From positions 1,277,662 to 1,341,661 of the forward strand of contig NZ_HG964936.1 in the NCBI RefSeq assembly GCF_000613245.1: a DNA stretch of 64,000 nt. Direction: 5' to 3'. Made by a program: the position numbers and the translations under genes. Below are positions 33,707-42,471 of the stretch, one piece after another. The DNA comes from Mycobacterium asiaticum DSM 44297. GTDB lineage: Bacteria; Actinomycetota; Actinomycetes; Mycobacteriales; Mycobacteriaceae. The notes below the pieces were generated by a model. It saw nothing but the letters and a program-made list of their open reading frames with translations. It was not told the origin of the DNA and searched no databases. Each line of letters opens with the position of its first letter. Position 1 is the first letter of the stretch.

Positions 33707-34486
33707 ATGGGGCTGAATGGACGCGTAGCGCTGATCACCGGTGCCAGTGGTGGCATCGGGCGGGTGCTTGCCCTGCGGCATGCGCGGGCCGGCGCATCGG
33801 TGGTCTTGGTCGCACGCCGCGCGGCGCAGTTGAAACAGACCGCGCAACTGGTCGCCGAAGCGGGTGCTGAATCCCTGGAACTCGTCGCGGATATCCGCGA
33901 AGAGGGTCAATGCCGAGAACTGGTCGCCAGCGCACTGAGGCATTTCGGCCGCCTGGACGTATTGGTGAACAACGCGGCTATCCCGGGCGTCGACCAAACG
34001 ATCAGTCAAGCAACGGTTGCCAATTGGTGGGATGTGCTGGGGACGGATCTGGTGGCGCCGATGGTCCTATCCCGGGAGGCGTTGCAGCAGTTCATGATCG
34101 GCAATGGCGGTGGCAACATCCAGTTCATGTCCTCGGCTGCGTCCAGATCGGTGCGGACGGGCAAGGGGCACTATGCGGCCGCGAAATTGGCGCTGAGCGC
34201 CTTGTGTCAAACATTGGCATTGGAGACCGGCGGCATCGGGATCCGGGTGAACACCATCGTAGTCGGTGCCGTGCGGGGGGAGTTGCTGGACGGCTACATC
34301 GACAGGCTTGCAGCGCAGCAGCAGATCGAGCCGGAGCAAGCGCGTGCGCGGATCGCCGCGTCCAACGCATTAGGCCGACTTGTTTTACCCGAGGAGATCG
34401 CCGATGTGTCGGTGTGGTTGGCCTCCGAGGCCGCCTCGGCGATAACGGGGCAGGACGTCTTTGTCACCGGCGGGCAGCGTTCATGA
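33707..34486 (+). CDS. SDR family oxidoreductase
   Basis: This 259-residue classical SDR has TGASGGIGRVLA, VNNAAIPG and SSAASRSVRTGKGHYAAAKL with catalytic Ser and Tyr-x3-Lys. It ends in TGQDVFVTGGQRS. It is divergent from the aldehyde dehydrogenase and 100 bases before the next SDR. Likely oxidises a hydroxyl group of a pathway intermediate. Confidence 0.92.
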   Translation: MGLNGRVALITGASGGIGRVLALRHARAGASVVLVARRAAQLKQTAQLVAEAGAESLELVADIREEGQCRELVASALRHFGRLDVLVNNAAIPGVDQTISQATVANWWDVLGTDLVAPMVLSREALQQFMIGNGGGNIQFMSSAASRSVRTGKGHYAAAKLALSALCQTLALETGGIGIRVNTIVVGAVRGELLDGYIDRLAAQQQIEPEQARARIAASNALGRLVLPEEIADVSVWLASEAASAITGQDVFVTGGQRS

Positions 34487-34527
34487 CCGGCCGCGGTCCG
34501 CTGGGCGACGTACGCTTGTGATTGAAT

Positions 34528-34550
34528 ACTTGAACGCAATGTGTTCAAGT
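34528..34550. promoter_or_regulatory. Inverted repeat ACTTGAAC-N7-GTTCAAGT
   Basis: Perfect 8-base arms separated by seven bases lie between SDR genes at 33707 and 34586, 36 bases before the second start. It marks a separate regulated promoter for the SDR, DUF35 and thiolase-like genes that follow. The arms contain TTGAAC/GTTCAA, distinct from the other operators here. Confidence 0.6.
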
Positions 34551-34585
34551 GTTATATCGGTGCGTCGCGCAGAAGGGGAGTCATT

Positions 34586-35386
34586 GTGGCCGGTTTGACG
34601 GACAGGCAGGCCTTGGTGACCGGCGGGGCGCAGGGTCTTGGTCGCGCGATAGCACACCGACTCGCCGAATTAGGCGCTCACGTCACCATCGTCGACTTGA
34701 ACGAAGACAAAGCGGCCGAATGTGTCGAACAGATCCGAATGAAGGATGGTCATGCATCGTGGGTCCGAGCGAATGTTGCCCGTCGTGAAGACATCGAGGC
34801 GGCGGTGCACCAAGTCGCGGCAGACGGTGACGGTCGAATCGACATCATGGTCAACGCTGCCCAATTCTTCGCCATGCCCAAGGCTTTGGAGCTGATCACC
34901 GAAAAGGACTGGGAGCTTTCGGAGGCCACTGGGCCGAAGGCCACGTTTCGCTTCATGCAGATCGGCTTTCCATTTTTGCGGGCTTCCGGTCGGGCATCGG
35001 TGATCAACTTCGTATCGGGCTCAGCCTTAGCCGGGATTGCCTACACTGCGCCGTATTCAGCGGCCAAGGGGGCGGTGGCCGCACTGACAAAAGTCGCCGC
35101 CAACGAATGGGCACGCCACCACATTCGCGTCAATGCCGTCTGCCCGTTCGCTCTGACGGAGGTTCAGCAGAGGATGATCGGGACCGAGTGGGACAACTAC
35201 ACCCGAACCGCTGAGGCGTCACCGATGAAGCGCGGTGCGGATCCCGATACCGAAATCGCCCCGGCGGTCGCGTTTCTGGCCGGTGACGACGCAGCCTTCG
35301 TTACGGGAACGGTGCTGCACGTCGATGGCGGGATGACCGAATTGTCTACGGTCGACTATTCGCAATCGCCCGGCGTCTTCGGGTAG
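34586..35386 (+). CDS. SDR family oxidoreductase
   Basis: This 266-residue SDR has VTGGAQGLGRAIA, VNAAQFFA in place of NNAG, and FVSGSALAGIAYTAPYSAAKGA with Tyr-x3-Lys. GTG 34586 follows AAGGGGAG and fits the family; the ORF's earlier codons overlap the palindrome. It leads a short unit with the DUF35 and thiolase-like genes (35413 and 35829). Confidence 0.9.
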   Translation: MAGLTDRQALVTGGAQGLGRAIAHRLAELGAHVTIVDLNEDKAAECVEQIRMKDGHASWVRANVARREDIEAAVHQVAADGDGRIDIMVNAAQFFAMPKALELITEKDWELSEATGPKATFRFMQIGFPFLRASGRASVINFVSGSALAGIAYTAPYSAAKGAVAALTKVAANEWARHHIRVNAVCPFALTEVQQRMIGTEWDNYTRTAEASPMKRGADPDTEIAPAVAFLAGDDAAFVTGTVLHVDGGMTELSTVDYSQSPGVFG

Positions 35387-35412
35387 CGCCGGCGCGACTG
35401 CCTGAGGAAAGA

Positions 35413-35829
35413 ATGTCAGACATCCGACGACCGATGCCCGACGTAACCGACCTGTGCAGACCGTTCTGGACTTGCGGGGCGCAAGGGGTACTCCGACTCC
35501 AGCGGTGCACAAGTTGCCGGCGACTGTGTCACCCACCGGCGTTGCGGTGCCCGCATGAGCACGCCACTTTGGAGTGGGTTGAACTGAGCGGCCGCGGGCG
35601 GCTCGAGTCGTGGACACTCAACCGGCATCAGTGGTTCCCGGGCTATCGGCCGCCTTACGTCATCGCGTTCGTCAACCCCATCGAGGACACGGGTGCCCGA
35701 CTGCTGACGAACCTGGTCAACACCGATCCAGGCGAGCTTGTCGTTGGAATGGCCCTGCGGGTGGTCTTCGAGCGACTCATCGACGGCCATGACGAGGTGT
35801 ACGTACCACTGTTCGAACCGGCACGCTGA
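35413..35829 (+). CDS. DUF35 protein (rubredoxin-like zinc ribbon plus OB fold)
   Basis: This 138-residue protein has an N-terminal zinc ribbon. Its first Cys pair is clear (LQRCTSCRRLCHPPAL) and the second is less regular (RCPHEHA, with one Cys replaced by His). The OB fold follows (GRLESWTLNRHQW). Its stop overlaps the next start (TGATG, 35827-35831). It pairs with the thiolase-like protein downstream as in the module at 17560, but the altered Zn site is notable. Confidence 0.9.
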   Translation: MSDIRRPMPDVTDLCRPFWTCGAQGVLRLQRCTSCRRLCHPPALRCPHEHATLEWVELSGRGRLESWTLNRHQWFPGYRPPYVIAFVNPIEDTGARLLTNLVNTDPGELVVGMALRVVFERLIDGHDEVYVPLFEPAR

Positions 35830-37007
35830 TGACGAATTTGTTGACCGAGCGCGTCATCATCAGCGGCACCGGCCAGTCCGCGATTGGTCGCCGACTCGGC
35901 CGGGAGGGTCTTGACCTGACCGTGGAAGCCTGTGAGTCCGCCGTCGCAGACGCCGGTCTCACCCTGGCCGATATCGACGGCCTGACAACGTATCCCGGAG
36001 CCTCACAACCTGGGCTCGGTTTTTCCGGGGCCTCACTGCGCGACATTCACGACGCGCTGGGAATCAAGCCGAATTGGGTTGCCGGGGGCGTCGAGTCGCC
36101 AGGCCAGCTGGGGGCGGTCGTCGACGCAATGATGGCTGTGGCCAGCGGACTCGCCCACCATGTGTTGTGCTGGCGGAGCATCTGGGAAGGGACCGCCCAG
36201 GGTGTCGGCCGCCGGCGCCAGGGTTACGGCGCAGGCGCTAGCCGACCGAGCGGAATGTTGTCCTGGCAGTTGCCTTTTGGGGCAACAGCCGCCAACCTGG
36301 CCGCGCTGCAGATCCGGGCGAGGATGCACCGGTACGGGCTCACACGCGAGCAGTTGGGTTCTATTGCCATAGCGCAGCGAGCGCACGCCGCCCATAACCC
36401 GAGCGCGATCTACACCCAGCCGATGGACCTCGAGATGTACATGGGGGCTCGGATGATCTCGGACCCGCTCTGCATGTTCGACTGCGACATCGCATGTGAC
36501 GGCGCCACCGCCTTCGTTATCTCGCGGGCCGAGCACTCGGCCGGGCTCGACCACCCGGGGGTGGTCGTCGAGGCGCTTGATTGCGCCCATCACGACCGCT
36601 TCACATGGGAAGCGGGACAAGACATCACCCGGATCAGCTCCCGATGGTCTTCGCTTTGGCAGCGGACCGATTTCAGCGTCGCCGACGTCGATGTGGCTTC
36701 CCTGTACGACGGGTTCAGCGTGTTCGTGTTGTGCTGGCTGGAGGATCTTGGTTTCTGCCGTGTTGGAGAGTCCGGCGAATGGGTCGCTGACAGGGCCCGC
36801 ATCTCCTTAGGAGGCGACCTGCCGATCAACACCGCCGGAGGTCAATTGTCGGGCGGGCGTCTCCACGGTTTCGGCCACCTGCACGAAGCGTGTCTGCAAA
36901 TTAGGGGTGAGGCGGGTACCCGGCAAGTCGAGGGGGCGGCGCTGGCTGCGGTTGGCGTCGGCGCGGCGAACAGTGGCACGACTGCAATGTTGTTGCGGCG
37001 TGCGTGA
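35829..37007 (+). CDS. Thiolase-like protein, probable aldolase subunit
   Basis: This 392-residue SCP2-thiolase superfamily protein again lacks a nucleophilic Cys (WVAGGVESPGQLGAVV). It keeps LYDGFSVFVLCWLEDLGF, matching the LYDSF Tyr segment of the copy at 17964. The later region reads GGRLHGFGHLHEA where that copy has YTHPGAFG, so the second conserved Tyr position differs. The two may split different substrates. It is coupled to the DUF35 gene. Aldolase function is inferred by analogy with Ltp2-DUF35 complexes. Confidence 0.87.
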   Translation: MTNLLTERVIISGTGQSAIGRRLGREGLDLTVEACESAVADAGLTLADIDGLTTYPGASQPGLGFSGASLRDIHDALGIKPNWVAGGVESPGQLGAVVDAMMAVASGLAHHVLCWRSIWEGTAQGVGRRRQGYGAGASRPSGMLSWQLPFGATAANLAALQIRARMHRYGLTREQLGSIAIAQRAHAAHNPSAIYTQPMDLEMYMGARMISDPLCMFDCDIACDGATAFVISRAEHSAGLDHPGVVVEALDCAHHDRFTWEAGQDITRISSRWSSLWQRTDFSVADVDVASLYDGFSVFVLCWLEDLGFCRVGESGEWVADRARISLGGDLPINTAGGQLSGGRLHGFGHLHEACLQIRGEAGTRQVEGAALAAVGVGAANSGTTAMLLRRA

Positions 37008-37052
37008 GCAGAGATATCGCATTCGTCCGCGTTCGAATCGTTCAATCTCGAT

Positions 37053-37532
37053 TCAGTGCTGGACGCGGATACCGATGCTGCTAAGTGCACTGCTGAGATC
37101 ATCGCAATACCGGACGGGCGGCGGCGCCGGTCTCGCAGTGCTGACCGCTCTGTCCCCAACGACCCACCGCTGACTACGGCTTCGTCGGGAAAAATCCAGA
37201 TAGCCCGCCGCCCGCAGCGTGAGCAGAACGGTGGCAGCCAGCAGGGCACCGCCGAAAGCCATTACGGAGAAGGAGATGTCGCGCCGGGTAGCGACCACCG
37301 CGTCGCATTGAGCCGTGTAGTCACTGGCCTCATACGGTGCGCCGAAGTGGGTATGGAGGTCTCGGTTGACGACATCTTCGTGGGCCGCGACGGAACGGTC
37401 CGGATGGAATCCGGTGCCACACGCGATTGGCGTTCCCCCACGGTCGACGACTTGCAGTGACAGGGGCAGTGTCAACCCAAAAAGTGACCCGAGCACCGCT
37501 GCGGCGCCCAGCACGCCGAACACCCACCTCAC
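37053..37532 (-). CDS. Hypothetical membrane protein, two transmembrane segments
   Basis: This 159-residue protein has an N-terminal hydrophobic segment (WVFGVLGAAAVLGSLFGLTL) and a second near residues 90-110 (FSVMAFGGALLAATVLLTL). Between them is an extracytoplasmic loop with two Cys (IACGTGF, AQCDAV) that could form a disulfide; the C-terminal 45 residues are basic and cytoplasmic. No family recognised. It starts with GTG. It marks the boundary of the catabolic island. Confidence 0.7.
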   Translation of the reverse strand: MRWVFGVLGAAAVLGSLFGLTLPLSLQVVDRGGTPIACGTGFHPDRSVAAHEDVVNRDLHTHFGAPYEASDYTAQCDAVVATRRDISFSVMAFGGALLAATVLLTLRAAGYLDFSRRSRSQRWVVGDRAVSTARPAPPPVRYCDDLSSALSSIGIRVQH

Positions 37533-37654
37533 TGTGCAGCCCTCCGGTTCTGCAAAGCGACTATTCGACGTATGTTTACCCCGCGCCCGGGTTTTTACGC
37601 CGATAGCTGGAGAAAAAGTTACGCCTTTCCGGAGGTCAGCGGAATGATTTCCGG

Positions 37655-38656
37655 TCAGCCCGCGCGGCGCGCCAGATCGATGGCGAACTGGTTCACGAAG
37701 GTGCCTGCCGGCGGGTCACCCTTGTCGCAGGTGCCGTCGGATTCGCCGGGACGCTTGATCCATAGGTAGGCGTCGGCGTGCGCGCCCGCTGTGGCCGCGG
37801 TCGGCGGAGTACCCAACGCCCGGCCGCTGGGGTTGCACCAGTTCAGCGCCGAGTCGGGCGCGGGCCCCACGCCGTTGCGCGAGGTGTCAATCACGTAGTG
37901 CGAACCATTCGTCAGCCCCGAGATCGCCTCGCCGTAACCGATCTCGTCTCCGGTGGTGAAGAAGTTGGCCGTGTTGAGGCTGAAACCCCGGGCGCGGGCG
38001 ACTCCGGCCTGGTTGAGCCGGCCGGCCATGTCCTCGGCGCTGTGCCAGCGCAGGTGGCCGGCGTCGACGTACACGGCCGCGTTCGGGTCGCGCGTCAGCG
38101 CCTCGACGGCGTAGCGAATCAAGTCGTAGCGTTCCTGGCGCTGGTCGCCGGACAGGCAGTCGGCCATGGCCAGGGCATCTGGTTCGACGACGACCGCCGC
38201 CGGCGACGAGCCCAGGTCGTTGGCGATGCCGTCGATCCAGCCGCGGTATTCACCGGCCGAGCCGAACCCTCCGGCGGCGAAGCTGCCGCAGTCGCGGTGC
38301 GGGATTCCGTAGATGCTGAACACCGGCATCGCGCCGGCGGCCGCCGCGTCACCGGCGTACTTGGCGACCGTCGACGCCGAGGAGCCGGGGACGATCCAGT
38401 ACGCCTGCGGGGTGTTGGCGACGGCGGTCAGTTCGGGGCTCGGCGGATCGGCGTGCTGGGCGGCGCGCATCGCCGCGGAGTTGGGGTTGACATAGAACGG
38501 CATGCCGGCCAGCGGGTTGCCGTCGGCGGCCAGACGCACCGCCGGAGTGCGTCCGACCTGCGCCGGGTCGGCAAGCAAACCAAGGCCGGCGACGGCAGCA
38601 ACTGTCAGCAAGGGAGCGATCCACCGCGCGAGGGCACCAGCAGCTGAGAACATCAC
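37655..38656 (-). CDS. Secreted glycoside hydrolase family 6 (cellulase-like)
   Basis: This 333-residue protein begins with a hydrophobic export segment (LARWIAPLLTVAAVAGLGLL) and then a GH6 barrel. The catalytic-site Asp lies in VVVEPDALAMADCL (D160); the proximal Asp lies in IPHRDCGSFAAGG (D122). LWIKRPGESDGTCD is a GH6 substrate-binding signature. It resembles the mycobacterial CelA1 type without a cellulose-binding domain. Substrate is presumably a beta-1,4-glucan. It is the last gene before the TetR at 38710, on the same strand. Confidence 0.88.
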   Translation of the reverse strand: MMFSAAGALARWIAPLLTVAAVAGLGLLADPAQVGRTPAVRLAADGNPLAGMPFYVNPNSAAMRAAQHADPPSPELTAVANTPQAYWIVPGSSASTVAKYAGDAAAAGAMPVFSIYGIPHRDCGSFAAGGFGSAGEYRGWIDGIANDLGSSPAAVVVEPDALAMADCLSGDQRQERYDLIRYAVEALTRDPNAAVYVDAGHLRWHSAEDMAGRLNQAGVARARGFSLNTANFFTTGDEIGYGEAISGLTNGSHYVIDTSRNGVGPAPDSALNWCNPSGRALGTPPTAATAGAHADAYLWIKRPGESDGTCDKGDPPAGTFVNQFAIDLARRAG

Positions 38657-38709
38657 CCCAGGAAATTAGCGTTCCGGGGCAGCGATAGCCAATTCGCCCC
38701 CCGCACGGG

Positions 38710-39384
38710 TCAGGAAGCCGAACGGCGCCGGGACCGTTGCGGGGGCGCGGTCATCTCAGCCAGCGTCTCCATCGCGCCGGCAATTCGTGGGTAGACGACC
38801 GCGGGCCCGATCCAGCGCGCCAAGAAACGCCGCAGATCGTCTCCGCTTCGGTGCGCCTGACCGCGGTCGATCAGGAACGAGTACAGCACCCGAAGGCAGA
38901 ATTCCGACAACTCGCTCAGCGCGTCCTCGTCGAAACCGGCTGCGGCCCAATCGACCTCGTACCGGTGCAGCATCGAACGGCTGAAGGCCAGCGCCGTGTC
39001 AGAGGTCAACGAGGTGGTCACCGAATCGCGCGATCGCCTGCTGAGGATCAGACCGAGCCGGTGATCGTCGGACAGATGCTCGATGGCGAAGGCCACCCCT
39101 TCCACCATCGCTGCGGCAGGGTCCGTCATGCCGCGCACGTGATCGGCCAGCTGCTCTAAGAACCCGTCACCGGAACGCATCGCGGTGGCGATCATCAACG
39201 CCTCGGTACCGGGGAAGTAGCGGTACACCGTCTGGCGGGTGACACCCAGTGAGCGCGCGACGTCGGCGATACGCATGGCCGAACCGCGCTCGGCGATCAA
39301 CTCGTCGGCCGCGTCGAGAATCCGGGTGATGGCCTCCTCATCGGACCGCGGCGTGTTGCCGGACCAGCCGTGACTTCGGACCAC
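38710..39384 (-). CDS. TetR family transcriptional regulator
   Basis: This 224-residue regulator has EAITRILDAADELIAERG, MRIADVARSLGVTRQTVYRYFPG. The C-terminal domain contains ARWIGPAVVYPRIAG. It lies 55 bases downstream of the PF10118 gene on the same strand, so both probably come from the divergent promoter at 40364-40485 that also serves the flavoprotein. That makes this protein the best candidate to bind the ACCATAC palindrome. Start is GTG. Tail is basic (PPQRSRRRSAS). Confidence 0.9.
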   Translation of the reverse strand: MVRSHGWSGNTPRSDEEAITRILDAADELIAERGSAMRIADVARSLGVTRQTVYRYFPGTEALMIATAMRSGDGFLEQLADHVRGMTDPAAAMVEGVAFAIEHLSDDHRLGLILSRRSRDSVTTSLTSDTALAFSRSMLHRYEVDWAAAGFDEDALSELSEFCLRVLYSFLIDRGQAHRSGDDLRRFLARWIGPAVVYPRIAGAMETLAEMTAPPQRSRRRSAS

Positions 39385-39439
39385 TATCCGCCCACCTGCG
39401 CCGCGTGCATGGCGCGATCATATCGGTGCACAACCAGTG

Positions 39440-40363
39440 CTAACCGCTGGTCGCGCCGACGGAATACCAGTGTGCGGCGCACTTGGGTTCCTCGGCGTAT
39501 CGGTCGAACCAGCGCCCGGCGAACGGGGGAAGCTTCTCGTAGGTGGGATCGTGGCGCGGACCCTGCGACCGGACCAGGCCGGACAGCATCGCGGCCATCT
39601 CCCGCTTGGGCACACCTGAGTAGGTGCCCTGCCCGGGACCGGTGAGCCGGCGGCTTGCGTTGATTGACGCGCGGATCGCCCGCGGTGACCATCCCGCCGG
39701 CAGCAGCTGCCCATACTCACCGCCGTCGGCGGCCGGGACATGCTCCTGAAAGCCTCTCGACACGATCGCGAGCACTTCACCAATGTGCTTGAGCACGCCG
39801 CCGATCGCTTGCACGCGGTACGGGAAGCTGCCGTGGACGGCGTCGTAAACCATCAGGGCCGAACTGCGATGCTCGATCTCTTCGACGAAGTGCCACAAAA
39901 ACAGCGAGGCCACCCGCTCGTCGCCAGGCTCGAACAGTTTGTCCTCATGATCGAGGAAGACCTTGAAGTAGGGCGTGAAGGTGTTCTCGATGACCGCGGT
40001 ATAAGCGAGTCGCCAGGCCAGCGGCTTGGTGGCGGACAAATGCTCAAAGGACGCGAGAACCTCGTCCATCGTGGTCTGCAGGCCGGGCCAGCGCCGAACG
40101 AGTGCACGGAAGTGGCTCATGTGCGCCGCGGAGTGTTGGGCTTCCTGCCGCAGGTACGCGGCTGCCTCGTCGGCCGTGCGGGGATCGCGGATCAGGGGAA
40201 TCGCCTCGCGGGTGGCATCCACGATGAATTTCTCGAAACCCGGTGCGAAAAAGGTGATCAGGTTGCACTGGACGGCGAACGCCGGTCGCTGCGGATGCCA
40301 CATGAAGGGGATGTCGTTCCCGGCGAAGTCGAATCGCACCCGGCGTACTTGAAGAGTCATCAC
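39440..40363 (-). CDS. PF10118 'metal-dependent hydrolase' with ferritin-like diiron motifs
   Basis: This 307-residue protein belongs to the predicted metal-dependent hydrolase family. It is mostly helical and has two ExxH motifs, in LRQEAQHSAAH and FVEEIEHRSSA, plus an upstream Glu in NTFTPYFKVFLDHED. Such spacing is typical of carboxylate-bridged diiron enzymes, so oxygenase or oxidase activity is as likely as hydrolysis. The start is divergent from the flavoprotein gene. The function is not experimentally anchored. Confidence 0.85.
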   Translation of the reverse strand: MMTLQVRRVRFDFAGNDIPFMWHPQRPAFAVQCNLITFFAPGFEKFIVDATREAIPLIRDPRTADEAAAYLRQEAQHSAAHMSHFRALVRRWPGLQTTMDEVLASFEHLSATKPLAWRLAYTAVIENTFTPYFKVFLDHEDKLFEPGDERVASLFLWHFVEEIEHRSSALMVYDAVHGSFPYRVQAIGGVLKHIGEVLAIVSRGFQEHVPAADGGEYGQLLPAGWSPRAIRASINASRRLTGPGQGTYSGVPKREMAAMLSGLVRSQGPRHDPTYEKLPPFAGRWFDRYAEEPKCAAHWYSVGATSG

Positions 40364-40448
40364 ATCCTGCCTCGGGGTGCCTTACGCCCGTTGGCTAGAC
40401 ACTTGTGGGACTTTCGTCTCGTCCCTAAATTAGCACCGGCCGGCGTTC

Positions 40449-40479
40449 TTGACCATACGCACCGCAACGAATGTATGGT
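40449..40479 (+). promoter_or_regulatory. Promoter/operator with ACCATAC-N14-GTATGGT
   Basis: TTGACC (40449-40454) is a good -35 box. It overlaps the left arm ACCATAC (40452-40458); the right arm GTATGGT (40473-40479) overlaps a TATGGT -10-like box 19 bases from the -35. Perfect 7-base arms 14 bases apart sit 7 bases before ATG 40486 and within the divergent spacer of the flavoprotein and PF10118 genes. The same arrangement, including CTTGACCATAC, recurs at 42638-42668. Confidence 0.65.
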
Positions 40480-40485
40480 GCTGTC

Positions 40486-42471
40486 ATGAGTCACTCGACC
40501 GTCGGGGCCGCAACGGGGAGCGTGCTCAACGCAGACGCGTTGCTCGGACTGGCCTTCAACGATTCCGACGACGTCATACGTGCGGCCGTCGAGCAGGCCA
40601 GCGTGCCCGCGCTGCTGATGTCGATGGTGCACATGACGGGTGACATGGGTCTGCTCGACGAACTCCCGCGACCGTTGATGCTCATTGCCATGGATCTGCA
40701 GGGCGCCATGAGCGAACCCGACAAGCAACTGGTGCGGGAACGCGCTTTCGACGTGATCCGCGGCTATCGTGACCGCGGTTGCCCGCCCCCGTTCGTGCCC
40801 AACGCTGAGCAGATGCGGCTGATGTTCGACGCGATATCGGCCGGCACGGTGACCGAGCAGTTCATCGACTACGTGGCAGCGGACCTGAGATTCAGTGACG
40901 CCGACCAGTGCGGGCCGGTGCTGGCATCCACACCGGAGCAGCGGGCCGACTTCCCGGTCGTCGTCATCGGCTGCGGGGAGGCCGGCCTGCTGGCCGGTAT
41001 CAAGCTGAAGGCGGCGGGCGTGCCGTTCACCATCGTCGAAAAGCAGTCCGGGGTCGGCGGAACATGGCTGGCGAACCGGTATCCGGGTTGCCGCGTGGAT
41101 ATAGCCAGCCAGTACTACACCTTCTCGTTCGAACCGACCGACCACTGGACGCACTACTACGCCGAGCAACCGGAGATCCTGCAATACCTGCAAGACGTCG
41201 CGGATCGCCACGACATCGGGCCGCATGTGCGCTTCGACACCGAGGTGATCGGCGCGGCCTGGAACGAGGAGTTGGCCGCTTGGCGGGTGACGATCCGGTC
41301 GGCCGACGGCGGCCAGGAGACGCTGTTCGCCCGGTGCCTTATCTGTGCCGTCGGGCAGTTCAGCAACTCCGTGATTCCAGACATCAAGGGCGCCAGAACT
41401 TTCCGCGGACCATCCTTCCACACCGCGGACTGGCGTGATGAGGTCGATCTGACCGGCAAGCGCGTGGCGGTGATCGGCGCGGGAGCCAGCGGATTCCAGC
41501 TCGTCCCGGCGATCGCGGACAGGACCGAACGGGTAGACGTCTACCAGCGAACCGCGCAGTGGATGGCGCCCAATCCGAGCTACCACGACGCGATCCCTGA
41601 CGGTGCCAGATGGGCCATCCGCCACCTGCCCTACTACGCCAGATGGCTGCGGTTCGTGTCCTGGTGGCCGATCGCAGACGCACTCGACGAACAGGTGCTG
41701 ATCGACCCGGAGTGGGATAACGGCGGACTGTCGTGCAACGAGTCCAACCATGCCATTCGGGAACTGTTCATCGCGTGGATGCGCGCATTCTGCACTGATG
41801 AGGAACTGTTGGAGAAGGTCACGCCGAAGTACCCGCCGATGGGCAAGCGGACCTTGCAGGACAACGGAACCTGGCTTTTGACGCTGCAACGCGACGACGT
41901 CGAGCTGATCACCGATGCGATCGCCGAGATCACCGCCACCGGAGTCACCACCGTCGACGGTAAGCACCGCTCGGCCGATGTCCTAATCTGGGCAACGGGA
42001 TTCGACGTCAACCACCAACTCGGCCCCATCAACGTCCGCGGTCTCGACGGAGTCGAACTCAATGCCGTCTGGGGCGATTCCGCGTACGCCTACCTCGGCG
42101 TCACTGTGCCGGGTTTTCCCAACTTTTTCTGCATGTACGGACCCGGCACCAACGCGGTCAACGGCGCCAGCATCATCTACAACTCCGAGTGCCAGATGCG
42201 TTACATCATGGGATGTATCGACATGGTGCTCGCCCGCGATCTGGGATCGGTGATGCCACGCAAAGACACATGCGACGACTACAACCGGCGAAACCAGGAG
42301 CGGCTTAGGCGCATGGTCTACAGCCACCCGGCGATCTCCAGCAGCTACTACAAGAACACATCGGGCGGATTACCCACCTTGTATGGCTTCCGCATCTTCG
42401 ACTACTGGCGGTGGACAAGCCGCGTCAACGAGGAAGACTACGAGTTGCGGCCCAAAGCTATTCGCCGTTGA
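40486..42471 (+). CDS. Baeyer-Villiger-type flavin monooxygenase with N-terminal extension
   Basis: This 661-residue flavoprotein has FAD motif VVVIGCGEAGLLAG near residue 160, NADPH motif VAVIGAGASGFQL, and the Baeyer-Villiger fingerprint FRGPSFHTADW between them. The first about 150 residues are an additional helical region found in some mycobacterial homologues; its role is unclear. It converts ketones to esters or lactones using NADPH and oxygen. ATG 40486 is chosen over 40471 because the latter lies inside the right half of the palindrome. Neighbouring oxygenases suggest a shared pathway. Confidence 0.93.
   Translation: MSHSTVGAATGSVLNADALLGLAFNDSDDVIRAAVEQASVPALLMSMVHMTGDMGLLDELPRPLMLIAMDLQGAMSEPDKQLVRERAFDVIRGYRDRGCPPPFVPNAEQMRLMFDAISAGTVTEQFIDYVAADLRFSDADQCGPVLASTPEQRADFPVVVIGCGEAGLLAGIKLKAAGVPFTIVEKQSGVGGTWLANRYPGCRVDIASQYYTFSFEPTDHWTHYYAEQPEILQYLQDVADRHDIGPHVRFDTEVIGAAWNEELAAWRVTIRSADGGQETLFARCLICAVGQFSNSVIPDIKGARTFRGPSFHTADWRDEVDLTGKRVAVIGAGASGFQLVPAIADRTERVDVYQRTAQWMAPNPSYHDAIPDGARWAIRHLPYYARWLRFVSWWPIADALDEQVLIDPEWDNGGLSCNESNHAIRELFIAWMRAFCTDEELLEKVTPKYPPMGKRTLQDNGTWLLTLQRDDVELITDAIAEITATGVTTVDGKHRSADVLIWATGFDVNHQLGPINVRGLDGVELNAVWGDSAYAYLGVTVPGFPNFFCMYGPGTNAVNGASIIYNSECQMRYIMGCIDMVLARDLGSVMPRKDTCDDYNRRNQERLRRMVYSHPAISSSYYKNTSGGLPTLYGFRIFDYWRWTSRVNEEDYELRPKAIRR

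Noticed and set aside
40360..41967. Reverse open frame of 535 codons across the Baeyer-Villiger gene
   Set aside because: It spans the flavoprotein's coding strand and its promoter. No motif is present and the translation is typical of third-position GC bias.
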